Shown piece by piece: positions 24,493-32,478 of a stretch of 64,000 nt of DNA. Origin of the DNA: an uncultured Fidelibacterota bacterium (GTDB lineage Bacteria > Fidelibacterota > UBA8477 > JABMPR01); the NCBI GenBank assembly GCA_937888365.1, contig CALBFA010000103.1:1-64000 (forward strand), given 5' to 3'. How positions within the stretch are numbered: position 1 is the stretch's first letter; every line of letters begins with the position of its first letter. The notes below the pieces were generated by a model. That model saw only the letters and a program-made list of their open reading frames with translations. It did not search any database and was not told where the DNA came from. Position numbers and translations under genes: made by a program.

Positions 24493-25721
24493 GACATGTA
24501 TTTGTTTTAGTAATCAGTATCAGTTTCTCTTTTGGACAGAATTATTTAGATGTTTTAAGACCGTTTCTTGGCCAGGATGTTCAAAATATCGGCTTGGGAA
24601 TATACAATTCAAATTGTGGAACTTCTGATTTCAACCCCGCTTCGTTAACGTCTGTTAGACAATCATCTTTAAAACTTAGTTTACATAATAATCTGCCGAA
24701 CGCTACCACACGTTACCTTACAAATGAAGCTTCATTTGCGGACACAATAAATAATTCTGAATTGTTTATTCCCGCTTTTGATGCCGTTTTTCCCATTCCT
24801 GTCTATCGTGGATCGTGGGTTCTTGGTGTGAGTCTTTCACCGCTTCGATATTTTAATGAGGCTACTAAAATAAATTATTCCGAACACGATACAATTTCGA
24901 ATTATATGAATAAGAATGATGCCGGAAATTTAAAATCATTTACGGTTTCATCAGGCATTCTTTTTACGCCAAAACTGAGCTTAGGTGCAAGTATCTCACA
25001 CATTTGGGGTCAAAATAAATTTTCGACAGTTTATCAAACCGAGAACAATACTTCTTTTTATCACGACACACTTTCAATTTCGCCCCACTATTCAGGATGG
25101 AATACAAAACTGGCGTGGATGTGGGAATTCAATCCCTACATCACTTTTGGTGGATGGCTAGAAATGCCATCTGTATTGAACGTCGAAGAACGATATTATT
25201 TCAAAAAAGAATCAAATATCAGCAATGAGCAATCGGTTGATAATATTAAATATACGCTTCACGGCCCTTACAATATTGGACACTCTTTGGATTTAAATGG
25301 TGACCCAATCAATCTGAGTATTGGATTAATTTATCACGGCTTTAGCAATATGTCTATGGAAAGCAATCTGTTGAATGAATTAAACGGTTCACTCGACAAT
25401 GATGTCAATAATGAGATTCCTGATAAATTGCTTTCGGTTTACGAATGGCAATTTGGGAGTCGATTGAATCTAAAAGCGTTTTCCGTGTCACTTGGTTTTT
25501 CTACAATGAAAAACCCCAAGCAAACTTTAACATCAAAAATTCAAAAATATAATGCGAGTTTGACCTTCCCGATTTCTCAAAAACTTTTGTTTGAAACGTC
25601 TGTACAAGCGCAAACACAAGCCGACAAACTTTTGATCATTTCCTCATTGACGAATGATACGTATGCTGAAATTAATTATAATTTCGTAAATATTCTGATG
25701 GGATTTAGGTATGATTTGTAA
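24489..25721 (+). CDS. Outer-membrane beta-barrel protein
   Basis: Predicted outer-membrane protein with a short signal peptide (HVFVLVISISFSFGQ) and a mature part made of alternating hydrophobic/polar strands, such as SWVLGVSLSPLRYF, SLGASISHIWGQ and ALSISPHYSGWNTKLAW-like segments. The early NPASLTSVRQSSLKLSLHN resembles the start of PorV/FadL-type barrels, where an N-terminal hatch is followed by about 14 strands; assignment to that superfamily is an inference from pattern only. The start codon overlaps the lipoprotein gene stop. It ends about 50 bases before a T9SS cargo gene. Confidence 0.65.
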   Translation: MRHVFVLVISISFSFGQNYLDVLRPFLGQDVQNIGLGIYNSNCGTSDFNPASLTSVRQSSLKLSLHNNLPNATTRYLTNEASFADTINNSELFIPAFDAVFPIPVYRGSWVLGVSLSPLRYFNEATKINYSEHDTISNYMNKNDAGNLKSFTVSSGILFTPKLSLGASISHIWGQNKFSTVYQTENNTSFYHDTLSISPHYSGWNTKLAWMWEFNPYITFGGWLEMPSVLNVEERYYFKKESNISNEQSVDNIKYTLHGPYNIGHSLDLNGDPINLSIGLIYHGFSNMSMESNLLNELNGSLDNDVNNEIPDKLLSVYEWQFGSRLNLKAFSVSLGFSTMKNPKQTLTSKIQKYNASLTFPISQKLLFETSVQAQTQADKLLIISSLTNDTYAEINYNFVNILMGFRYDL

Positions 25722-25725
25722 ATTG

Positions 25726-25759
25726 TTTTACATCACAAAGCGTACGAAACAATGTAAAA
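25726..25759 (+). promoter_or_regulatory. Inverted repeat between barrel gene and T9SS cargo gene
   Basis: TTTTACAT and ATGTAAAA form a perfect 8-bp inverted repeat around an 18-base spacer, ending about 10 bases before the TTG start of the next gene. It could be a protein site or a leader hairpin; there is no T run of a normal terminator. Confidence 0.3.
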
Positions 25760-25769
25760 AGGTACCTCA

Positions 25770-27164
25770 TTGAAAAAGAATATTTTAAGTTTATTAATAT
25801 TATTATCTACAATTTTCGCTCAAAATGAGATTTGGGATTCAGGCGAACTATCCTTCAATTTTGGGTATCCAACACCGAATGAATTAGCATCGTATTCTGG
25901 AAGCTTGATTCCTGATACACTCTCTGGTCAGGGCTGTTTCGCGTTCAAACTTTTTAATAATGATACGGCAACTTTTGTCAATTTAGCCTATGAAACACAA
26001 CAGTTAAATGACACAGTCGCCGTCATGGACATTTTTATTATTGTTAAACGACAAGCTGGAGACTTTCAAAGTGGTGTCTATCCGATTAACCTTAATCTGC
26101 AAGCACCAACACTTTTTCTCTGGATTCAAGATTTAGAAGCAAACAATTTTATTGGCCTACTTGAAACACTTATCAACGGAGGCGATTTATCGCAAATTGA
26201 TGCTACAATATTTAGTGCTATTTCAGGGGAGATAGCCATCAATGAGCTTTCATCTTCTGTGACATCAGGAACATTTGAAGGGACGATGATCAGTTCTAAT
26301 TTTTCGTTCTTAGTCATCCAAAATGGTACATTTTATGCCGAACGAAATATCCCATCACCTCAATATACAAACGGCACTCTGTCTTTTACTGGATTTGCTC
26401 CCATGGCGATACAGGGGCCTTTTGTCCCAATTATAAATGATGAGGGCGTAGGAGGTCAGTCCCAATTAACCGCAGATACAGCAGGGGTTGGGATCATTGG
26501 TTTTAAATCCAGTTCTTTAGATTCCATTGATTTAGTTTTGTCTTCAATCATCACAACTGAAACTGACAACTTCGCAACCGGTGCGACATTCCCTATATCA
26601 AATACTTCACCAACAGGAGCTCAATTTGCCTATGTTCGCGGCTTAGATATGAATCAATTTTTATCAAGTTTCTCAAACGGCGCTTCTTTAGACTCCATGG
26701 AGTTTGAAAACGCTTATGTGGGCGTTTCAGGATTTTTAACGTTGGATTATATCTCAGATCAGCAAGTTCAGCTGAGCGCTGATTCAATTTTACTGCAAAA
26801 GCCGAGTGATGGCTCAATCACAACGATATATAATTATTTTGCCGTTGCTTTAGCGCCTGAGTCCAATGACATCCGCGTTACACCTTATATTCCAGAGACA
26901 ATAGACCTTGGCGCAGCGTATCCGAACCCATTTAATGGGACGACAATTTTACCCCTAATAACGCAATCAAGTACCACAATTGAGCTAAAAGTTTTTGATG
27001 TCTTAGGACGCGAAATTTTTGCTCAATCCCATGCTGTTGCAATTGGAAGAAACGATTTAAAACTCAATTTTACATCTAAAAATTTCCCATCAGGTTGGTA
27101 TATGATTCAAGCTCATAAATCAGGAAAAGTCGTTGGCACATCCGCTGTGTTATTTGTGAAATAA
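25770..27164 (+). CDS. Secreted protein with T9SS C-terminal sorting domain
   Basis: Cargo of the type IX system with no recognised catalytic domain. The TTG start follows AAAAAGG at normal spacing and opens a signal peptide KNILSLLILLSTIFAQ. The mature region (about 18-380) is beta-rich and Ser/Thr/Asp-rich, with two similar halves that begin around SGELSFNF and GFKSSSLDSIDLVLS. The C-terminal 80 residues are a sorting domain: AAYPNPFNGTTILP, LKVFDVLGREI, WYMIQAHKSGK and a final LFVK. It may be exported together with the barrel and lipoprotein upstream. Confidence 0.8.
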   Translation: MKKNILSLLILLSTIFAQNEIWDSGELSFNFGYPTPNELASYSGSLIPDTLSGQGCFAFKLFNNDTATFVNLAYETQQLNDTVAVMDIFIIVKRQAGDFQSGVYPINLNLQAPTLFLWIQDLEANNFIGLLETLINGGDLSQIDATIFSAISGEIAINELSSSVTSGTFEGTMISSNFSFLVIQNGTFYAERNIPSPQYTNGTLSFTGFAPMAIQGPFVPIINDEGVGGQSQLTADTAGVGIIGFKSSSLDSIDLVLSSIITTETDNFATGATFPISNTSPTGAQFAYVRGLDMNQFLSSFSNGASLDSMEFENAYVGVSGFLTLDYISDQQVQLSADSILLQKPSDGSITTIYNYFAVALAPESNDIRVTPYIPETIDLGAAYPNPFNGTTILPLITQSSTTIELKVFDVLGREIFAQSHAVAIGRNDLKLNFTSKNFPSGWYMIQAHKSGKVVGTSAVLFVK

Positions 27165-27375
27165 CAATCAGCCACCTGTTTAAATCCATTTCATTACGAC
27201 GAGTTCAACAAAATCTATACAATTGAAATTTGATTCATTTTCTACCGATAAATTTTACTTGGTATTTCTTAAAGTTTGAATAAATATCGGATGATGTTAC
27301 ACAATAAAACACACTACAATCTAGCGGCTTTTTCAACTTGCAGCTACTGTAATATAATTTTTAGAAAGGATTCGC

Positions 27376-30300
27376 ATGAAGCGTAAAATGGTCACAATTG
27401 ACGGCAACGAAGCCGCTGCTTATGTTGCCTTTAAGACAAATGAAGTCTGTGCAATTTATCCCATCACACCTTCCTCACCTATGGGCGAGTGGGCAGAACA
27501 ATGGTCTGTTATGGATCAAAAAAATATTTGGGGAACGTCCCCAACGGTTGAAGAACTTCAAAGTGAAGGTGGAGCCTCAGGAGCTGTTCACGGTGCATTA
27601 CAAACAGGTGCGTTAACGACTACATTTACAGCCTCACAAGGTTTGTTATTGATGATTCCAAATATGTACAAAATTGCAGGGGAATTAACCTCGACCGTTT
27701 TTCATGTATCAGCTCGTTCTTTGGCGGCTCAAGCACTTTCCATTTTTGGAGACCACTCTGACGTCATGGCAGCGCGTTCGACGGGTTTTGCATTTTTGGC
27801 ATCCAATAGCGTTCAAGAGGTGATGGATTTAGCGTTGATAGCTCAAGCTTCAACCCTTAAATCACGTATCCCCTTTATACATTTTTTTGATGGCTTTAGA
27901 ACGTCACATGAAGTGATGAAAATTGAACAATTTACGGAAGATGACATTCGCGGCATGATCGACGATGACCTCGTTATAGCTCACCGCAATAGAGGATTAA
28001 ATCCAAATCATCCCGTTCTTCGTGGAACAGCTCAAAACCCTGATGTTTATTTCCAAGGTCGCGAAACGGTCAATCCATATTACGAAGCGACGCCTGAAAT
28101 CGTTCAAGAAGCAATGGACAAATTTGCCAGTATCGTCGGTCGTCAGTATCATTTATTTGATTATCATGGTGCTCCAGATGCCACAAAATTGATTATTATT
28201 ATGGGTTCTGGCGCTGAAGCTGTCCATGAAACAGTGGACTATTTACTTGAAAAAGGTGAAAAAGTCGGTGTCTTGAAAGTGCGTCTCTACAGACCCTTTT
28301 CTATAAAAGACTTTATGAAAGCAATCCCAAGTTCGGTTGAATTTATTTCCGTATTAGATAGAACAAAAGAACCTGGTGCAACAGGCGAACCGTTGTATCA
28401 AGATGTTGTGACGTCTTTTGCTGAAGTTGTAGGAACAGAAGGTTGCCGATTTGAAAAAATGCCAAAAATCGTCGGTGGTCGTTATGGACTCTCTTCTAAA
28501 GAGTTTACACCTGCAATGATTAAAGCTGTTTTTGATAATCTTGAACCAAAAACATTTAAAAACCATTTCACTATTGGCATCCATGATGATGTATCCCATA
28601 CAAGCCTTGAATGGGACAATAATTTTGCAACAGACGGTAACTCATTTGGTGCAATGTTCTATGGTATGGGTTCTGACGGAACCGTTGGAGCGAACAAAAA
28701 CTCAATCAAAATTATTGGTACAGAGACGGACAATTTTGCTCAGGGTTATTTTGTATATGACTCGAAAAAAGCAGGTTCCACGACTGTTTCCCATCTACGT
28801 TTTGGGAAAGATCAAATTCGCTCTACCTATTTAATTGAAAAAGCAAACTTTGTCGCCTGTCATAATTTTGAACTTTTAAATATGTTTGATATCCTTAAAC
28901 ATGCCAAAGACAATGCTACATTTCTTATCAATTCGCCTTATGGAGCCGATGATTTATGGGACTATCTCCCTCGTCATTACCAAAAATATATTTTAGATAA
29001 ACACCTCAATGTTTATACGATTGATGCTCTTAAAGTTGCACAAGAAACGGGTATGGGCGTTCGCATTAATACCATTATGCAAACCTGTTTCTTTGCTATT
29101 TCAGGTATTCTTCCCCGCGAAGAAGCCATCACGAAAATTAAGGATGCTATTAAAAAAACATATGGCCTAAAAGGCGACGATGTTGTTAAAAAGAACTTTC
29201 ATGCTGTTGATGAAACGCTTGCGAACTTATTTCAACTTAAGATTCCTGAAGCTGTTACGGCAGCTGTTTCGACTTTTAAAGTTGTTGCAGACTCGGCTCC
29301 GGAATTTGTTAGAAATATTACGGCGACAATCATGGAAGGTCGCGGTGACGATTTACCTGTAAGCGCAATGTCTCCTGATGGAACATGGCCTTTAGGCACA
29401 ACTCAGTATGAAAAACGAAACATCGCGCATGAAATCCCTGTTTGGGAACCAGATCTTTGTATTCAATGCAATAAATGTGTGATTGTATGTCCCCACGCTG
29501 CTATTCGTCCAAAAGTTGTTACAGACGCTGATGTTAAAATGGCGCCTCCTACCATGAAATTTACCGGGATAAAAGGTAAAGAATGGGCTGATGACGAGAA
29601 TTATATTTTACAAGTTGCACCAGAAGATTGTACCGGCTGTAATATTTGTGTTGAGTTCTGTCCTGCTGTTGATAAAGTTGATAAAAATAAAAAAGCTATC
29701 AACATGACGCTGCAACGACCTCTTCGTGAAACCGAGAGTCAAAACTGGGAATATTTTGTTGACCTTGTAGATTTAGCACGGGATCGCGTAAGACACGATA
29801 CTGTCAAAGGTTCCATGTTTTTAGAACCATTATTTGAGTTCTCTGGCGCATGCGTTGGCTGTGGCGAGACTCCTTATATTAAACTCGCTACACAATTATT
29901 TGGTGATCGAATGGTCATTGCCAATGCAACGGGCTGTTCATCTATTTATGGCGGAAATTTACCAACAACACCATATAAAAAGAATGTTGATGGTCGCGGT
30001 CCAGCTTGGTCAAATTCACTATTCGAAGACAATGCAGAGTTTGGTTTAGGATATCGTTTGACGATAGACAAACAGGCTGAACACGCACGCGAACTCCTTG
30101 TTGATATGGGAGATGCAATTGATGCTGAACTTGTGGATGCGATTCTAAATGCCGATCAATCAACGGAGCCTGGCATTTATGAGCAGAGAGAGAGAGTTAC
30201 AAAACTCACTGAAACGCTTCAAAAAATCGATACCGCTCGTTCCAAAAACTTACGCTCTATTGCTGATAATTTAGTGAAGAAAAGTGTTTGGATTATTGGT

Positions 30301-30942
30301 GGCGACGGCTGGGCTTATGATATTGGTTACGGTGGTCTTGATCATGTTCTTGCCTCTGGAAAAAATGTGAATGTCTTAGTTCTCGATACTGAAGTTTATT
30401 CCAATACAGGTGGTCAAACCTCAAAGGCAACTCCTATGGGTGCTGTAGCCAAATTTTCGGCTGCTGGTAAATCTACGGGCAAAAAAGATATTGGTATGAT
30501 GGCTATGGCCTATGGCAATGTCTATGTCGCTTCCGTTGCTATGGGAGCAAGTGATGCTCAAACCGTCAAAGCTTTTATTGAAGCTGAAGCGCATCCGGGT
30601 CCATCAATTATCGTCGCATATAGTCATTGTGTGGCTCATGGTTACGATATGGGCGATGGCATGAATCAACAGAAAAAAGCCGTTGAATCAGGTTATTGGC
30701 TGAATTATAGATATAACCCAGCAAATGAAGATGCTGGTAAAAATCCCCTTACTCTTGATTCAAAAGCGCCTAAAATTCATGTAAAAGAATACACGCAACA
30801 AGAGACTCGTTTTAAAATTCTCGGCAAAACGGATCCAGAACGTGCTGAGATGTTATTAGAAGCTCTTGATACACAATCTAAAAAACGCTATAAACATTAT
30901 AACGATTTAGCGAGCATCTCTTATGTTAAAGAAGAGGTCTAA
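27376..30942 (+). CDS. nifJ: Pyruvate:ferredoxin (flavodoxin) oxidoreductase
   Basis: Oxidises pyruvate to acetyl-CoA and CO2 with reduction of ferredoxin, or the reverse. This is the single-chain form of 1188 residues. The N-terminal pyrimidine-binding domain shows IYPITPSSPMGEWAE, followed by the transketolase C-terminal-like part. A two-cluster ferredoxin domain has CIQCNKCVIVCP (Cys695 onward) and CTGCNICVEFCP (Cys752 onward). The last part binds thiamine diphosphate: CVGCGETPYIKL, ATGCSSIYGGNLP, GGDGWAYDIGYGGLDH and DTEVYSNTGGQTSK. It is a single gene with its own terminator and a 212-base leader containing TATAAT shortly before the start. Strong evidence of ferredoxin-based, oxygen-sensitive metabolism. 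Confidence 0.97.
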   Translation: MKRKMVTIDGNEAAAYVAFKTNEVCAIYPITPSSPMGEWAEQWSVMDQKNIWGTSPTVEELQSEGGASGAVHGALQTGALTTTFTASQGLLLMIPNMYKIAGELTSTVFHVSARSLAAQALSIFGDHSDVMAARSTGFAFLASNSVQEVMDLALIAQASTLKSRIPFIHFFDGFRTSHEVMKIEQFTEDDIRGMIDDDLVIAHRNRGLNPNHPVLRGTAQNPDVYFQGRETVNPYYEATPEIVQEAMDKFASIVGRQYHLFDYHGAPDATKLIIIMGSGAEAVHETVDYLLEKGEKVGVLKVRLYRPFSIKDFMKAIPSSVEFISVLDRTKEPGATGEPLYQDVVTSFAEVVGTEGCRFEKMPKIVGGRYGLSSKEFTPAMIKAVFDNLEPKTFKNHFTIGIHDDVSHTSLEWDNNFATDGNSFGAMFYGMGSDGTVGANKNSIKIIGTETDNFAQGYFVYDSKKAGSTTVSHLRFGKDQIRSTYLIEKANFVACHNFELLNMFDILKHAKDNATFLINSPYGADDLWDYLPRHYQKYILDKHLNVYTIDALKVAQETGMGVRINTIMQTCFFAISGILPREEAITKIKDAIKKTYGLKGDDVVKKNFHAVDETLANLFQLKIPEAVTAAVSTFKVVADSAPEFVRNITATIMEGRGDDLPVSAMSPDGTWPLGTTQYEKRNIAHEIPVWEPDLCIQCNKCVIVCPHAAIRPKVVTDADVKMAPPTMKFTGIKGKEWADDENYILQVAPEDCTGCNICVEFCPAVDKVDKNKKAINMTLQRPLRETESQNWEYFVDLVDLARDRVRHDTVKGSMFLEPLFEFSGACVGCGETPYIKLATQLFGDRMVIANATGCSSIYGGNLPTTPYKKNVDGRGPAWSNSLFEDNAEFGLGYRLTIDKQAEHARELLVDMGDAIDAELVDAILNADQSTEPGIYEQRERVTKLTETLQKIDTARSKNLRSIADNLVKKSVWIIGGDGWAYDIGYGGLDHVLASGKNVNVLVLDTEVYSNTGGQTSKATPMGAVAKFSAAGKSTGKKDIGMMAMAYGNVYVASVAMGASDAQTVKAFIEAEAHPGPSIIVAYSHCVAHGYDMGDGMNQQKKAVESGYWLNYRYNPANEDAGKNPLTLDSKAPKIHVKEYTQQETRFKILGKTDPERAEMLLEALDTQSKKRYKHYNDLASISYVKEEV

Positions 30943-30975
30943 ACCCTCGATTATAATTGTTTAAAGTATAAATAT

Positions 30976-31009
30976 GAAAAAGCCATCTCGTTTGAGGTGG
31001 CTTTTTTTT
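30976..31009 (+). terminator. Terminator after pyruvate:ferredoxin oxidoreductase gene
   Basis: AAAAGCCATCTC and GAGGTGGCTTTT form a 12-bp stem (one G-U pair) with a 4-base loop, followed by eight T residues. A strong, classical terminator. Confidence 0.92.
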
Positions 31010-31217
31010 GGTTAACTCTTTTTGGCTCAAGCAAAACATGAAAGAAGGTCTCTGCAGATTGCGCAGATAAACGCAGAAAAAAGCATTGCAAGGTAAGTAT
31101 CTTGCATGCTGTTTAACAATTCCTCTCAATACTTGTTATTTAATCATTTTGTCACTGCAACCACCCCGCCCCATAGCGTCGTGACACCCCTCCTTAAAAA
31201 AGGATGGGAATTTGTCT

Positions 31218-31253
31218 CGTGGGTTTTCATTATTTTTAATTATGAGACCCACG
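31218..31253 (+). repeat. Inverted repeat CGTGGGT...ACCCACG, copy 1
   Basis: A perfect 7-bp arm pair surrounds a 22-base AT-rich centre that itself has CAT/ATG symmetry. The same block recurs in the third repeat copy near 32089-32124. Confidence 0.7.
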
Positions 31254-31303
31254 CTAGCAATTAATTCTCACAGATAAGTATTCATCAAACCCGCTCATCA
31301 GCT

Positions 31304-31324
31304 CCCCTCCTTTGTAAGGAGGGG
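31304..31324 (+). repeat. CCCCTCCTT-TGT-AAGGAGGGG hairpin
   Basis: A perfect 9-bp stem with a 3-base loop. The same stem with other loops recurs around 31687-31707 (loop ATC) and around 32174-32194 (loop GCT), while a decayed form is in the first copy at about 31187. Confidence 0.75.
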
Positions 31325-31482
31325 CAGGGGTGGTAGGGTTGCTAATTAGCAATTACAAATGACTCGGCAACCCTAATGCGGTTATCGTGCCTCGATACAT
31401 CCCGACGCTCCGCGCTTCCCTACGGCGGGACACTCGGCAACCTTTATGTGGTCATCGAGTATCACGAAGAAAATCAAAAGAA

Positions 31483-31546
31483 AACGTCGTAGACGTTGTT
31501 ATCTTTGTAATAATGGCGAACAACGAAACATAACCTCGTAGAGGTT
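31483..31546 (+). repeat. Paired GTA-loop palindromes with promoter-like TATCTTTG, copy 1
   Basis: AACGTCGTAGACGTT (31483-31497) and AACCTCGTAGAGGTT (31532-31546) are perfect palindromes around GTA that differ only by one compensating base pair. Between them lies TATCTTTG (31500-31507), identical to the -7 element proposed upstream of the toxin-antitoxin operon. Confidence 0.7.
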
Positions 31547-31858
31547 TGATAACTTTTTCTGCTCCCTCTGCGGATAGACTTTTAAAAAACCGCAAGCAAG
31601 ATGCTTATGTTACTTTGAATCCCCATCAATACTTGTTATTTAATCGTTTTGTCACTGCAACCACCCCGCCCCATAGCGTCGTGACACCCCTCCTTATCAA
31701 GGAGGGGAATTTGTCTCGTGGGTTTCTAATTAATAATTAGCAATTACAAATGACTCGGCAACCATCATGCGGTTATCGTGCCTCGATACATCCGCCAACC
31801 AGCGGATACTCGGCAACCACATACAGGTCACCAAGTATCACGAAGAAAAACAAAAACA

Positions 31859-31923
31859 AACGTCGTAGACGTTGATATCTTTGTAATAATGCTCACCAAC
31901 CTAGACTTAACCTCGTAGAGGTT
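31859..31923 (+). repeat. Paired GTA-loop palindromes with promoter-like TATCTTTG, copy 2
   Basis: AACGTCGTAGACGTT at 31859-31873 and AACCTCGTAGAGGTT at 31909-31923 flank TATCTTTG at 31876-31883. Stems and TATCTTTG are unchanged relative to copy 1, while the sequence between has several substitutions. Confidence 0.7.
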
Positions 31924-32396
31924 TGATTGCTCCTCTGCTCTCATGGCAGTAAAAAGAAAAAACCGCAAGCAAGATGCTTATGTTACTTTGAATCCCCTCA
32001 ATACTTGTTATTTAATCATTTTGTCACTGCAACCACCCCGCCCCTAGCGTCGGGACACCCCTCCTTATCAAGAAGGGGAATTTGTCTCGTGGGTTTTCAT
32101 TATTTTTAATTATGAGACCCACGCTAGCAATTAATTCTCACAGATAAGTATTCATCAAACCCGCTCATCAGCTCCCCTCCTTGCTAAGGAGGGGCAGGGG
32201 TGGTAGGGTTGCTAATTATTAATTAATAATTAGCAATTACAAATGACTCGGCAACCCTAATGCGGTTATCGTGCCTCGATACATCCCGACGCTCCGCGCT
32301 TCCCTACGGCGGGACACTCGGCAACCTTTATGCGGTCATCGAGTATTTTCGTGCATACGAAAATGTATCGAGATGAACCTTAACGCTGATATTTTT

Positions 32397-32436
32397 TTGC
32401 ACTTGCACTTGCACTTGCACTTGCACTTGCACTTGC
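32397..32436 (+). repeat. (TTGCAC) hexanucleotide tandem repeat upstream of the TonB-dependent receptor
   Basis: Six perfect TTGCAC units plus TTGC, ending 42 bases before the receptor start codon. Such tracts can change unit number by slipped-strand mispairing; here that would alter promoter or leader spacing and not a reading frame. The LHLHLH peptide in track ORF 32271-32471 is just its translation. Confidence 0.9.
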
Positions 32437-32478
32437 TTATACTACCCGCGCAATTGAGTAAAAATTTTTAGAAACGAT

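Larger units (their letters stand above)
31010..32396. repeat. Gene-free mosaic of three diverged repeat copies rich in palindromes
   Basis: Three copies of a composite unit start with TCAATACTTGTTATTTAATC at 31126, 31626 and 31998. Each goes on through a CCCCGCCCC-TAGCGTCG stretch, a CCCCTCCTT/AAGGAGGGG hairpin, a CGTGGGT/ACCCACG inverted repeat in copies 1 and 3, and ACTCGGCAACC segments. Copy 2 lacks the middle part. Copies 1 and 2 also carry paired GTA-loop palindromes. The stretch contains no credible gene: the track ORFs here (31546-31740, 31927-32109, 32271-32471) are translations of the repeat itself. The structure resembles REP/MITE-like non-coding elements. Confidence 0.85.

Noticed and set aside
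31126-32345. CRISPR array
   Set aside because: Repeat units are long, diverged and unevenly spaced (500 and 372 bases), with no regular short repeat-spacer alternation and no cas genes.
31546-32471. Track ORFs 31546-31740, 31927-32109 and 32271-32471 as small genes
   Set aside because: They are translations of the repeat copies; the first two share the same peptide through the repeats, and the third includes the (Leu-His)n translation of the TTGCAC tract. No ribosome-binding site or conserved domain is seen.
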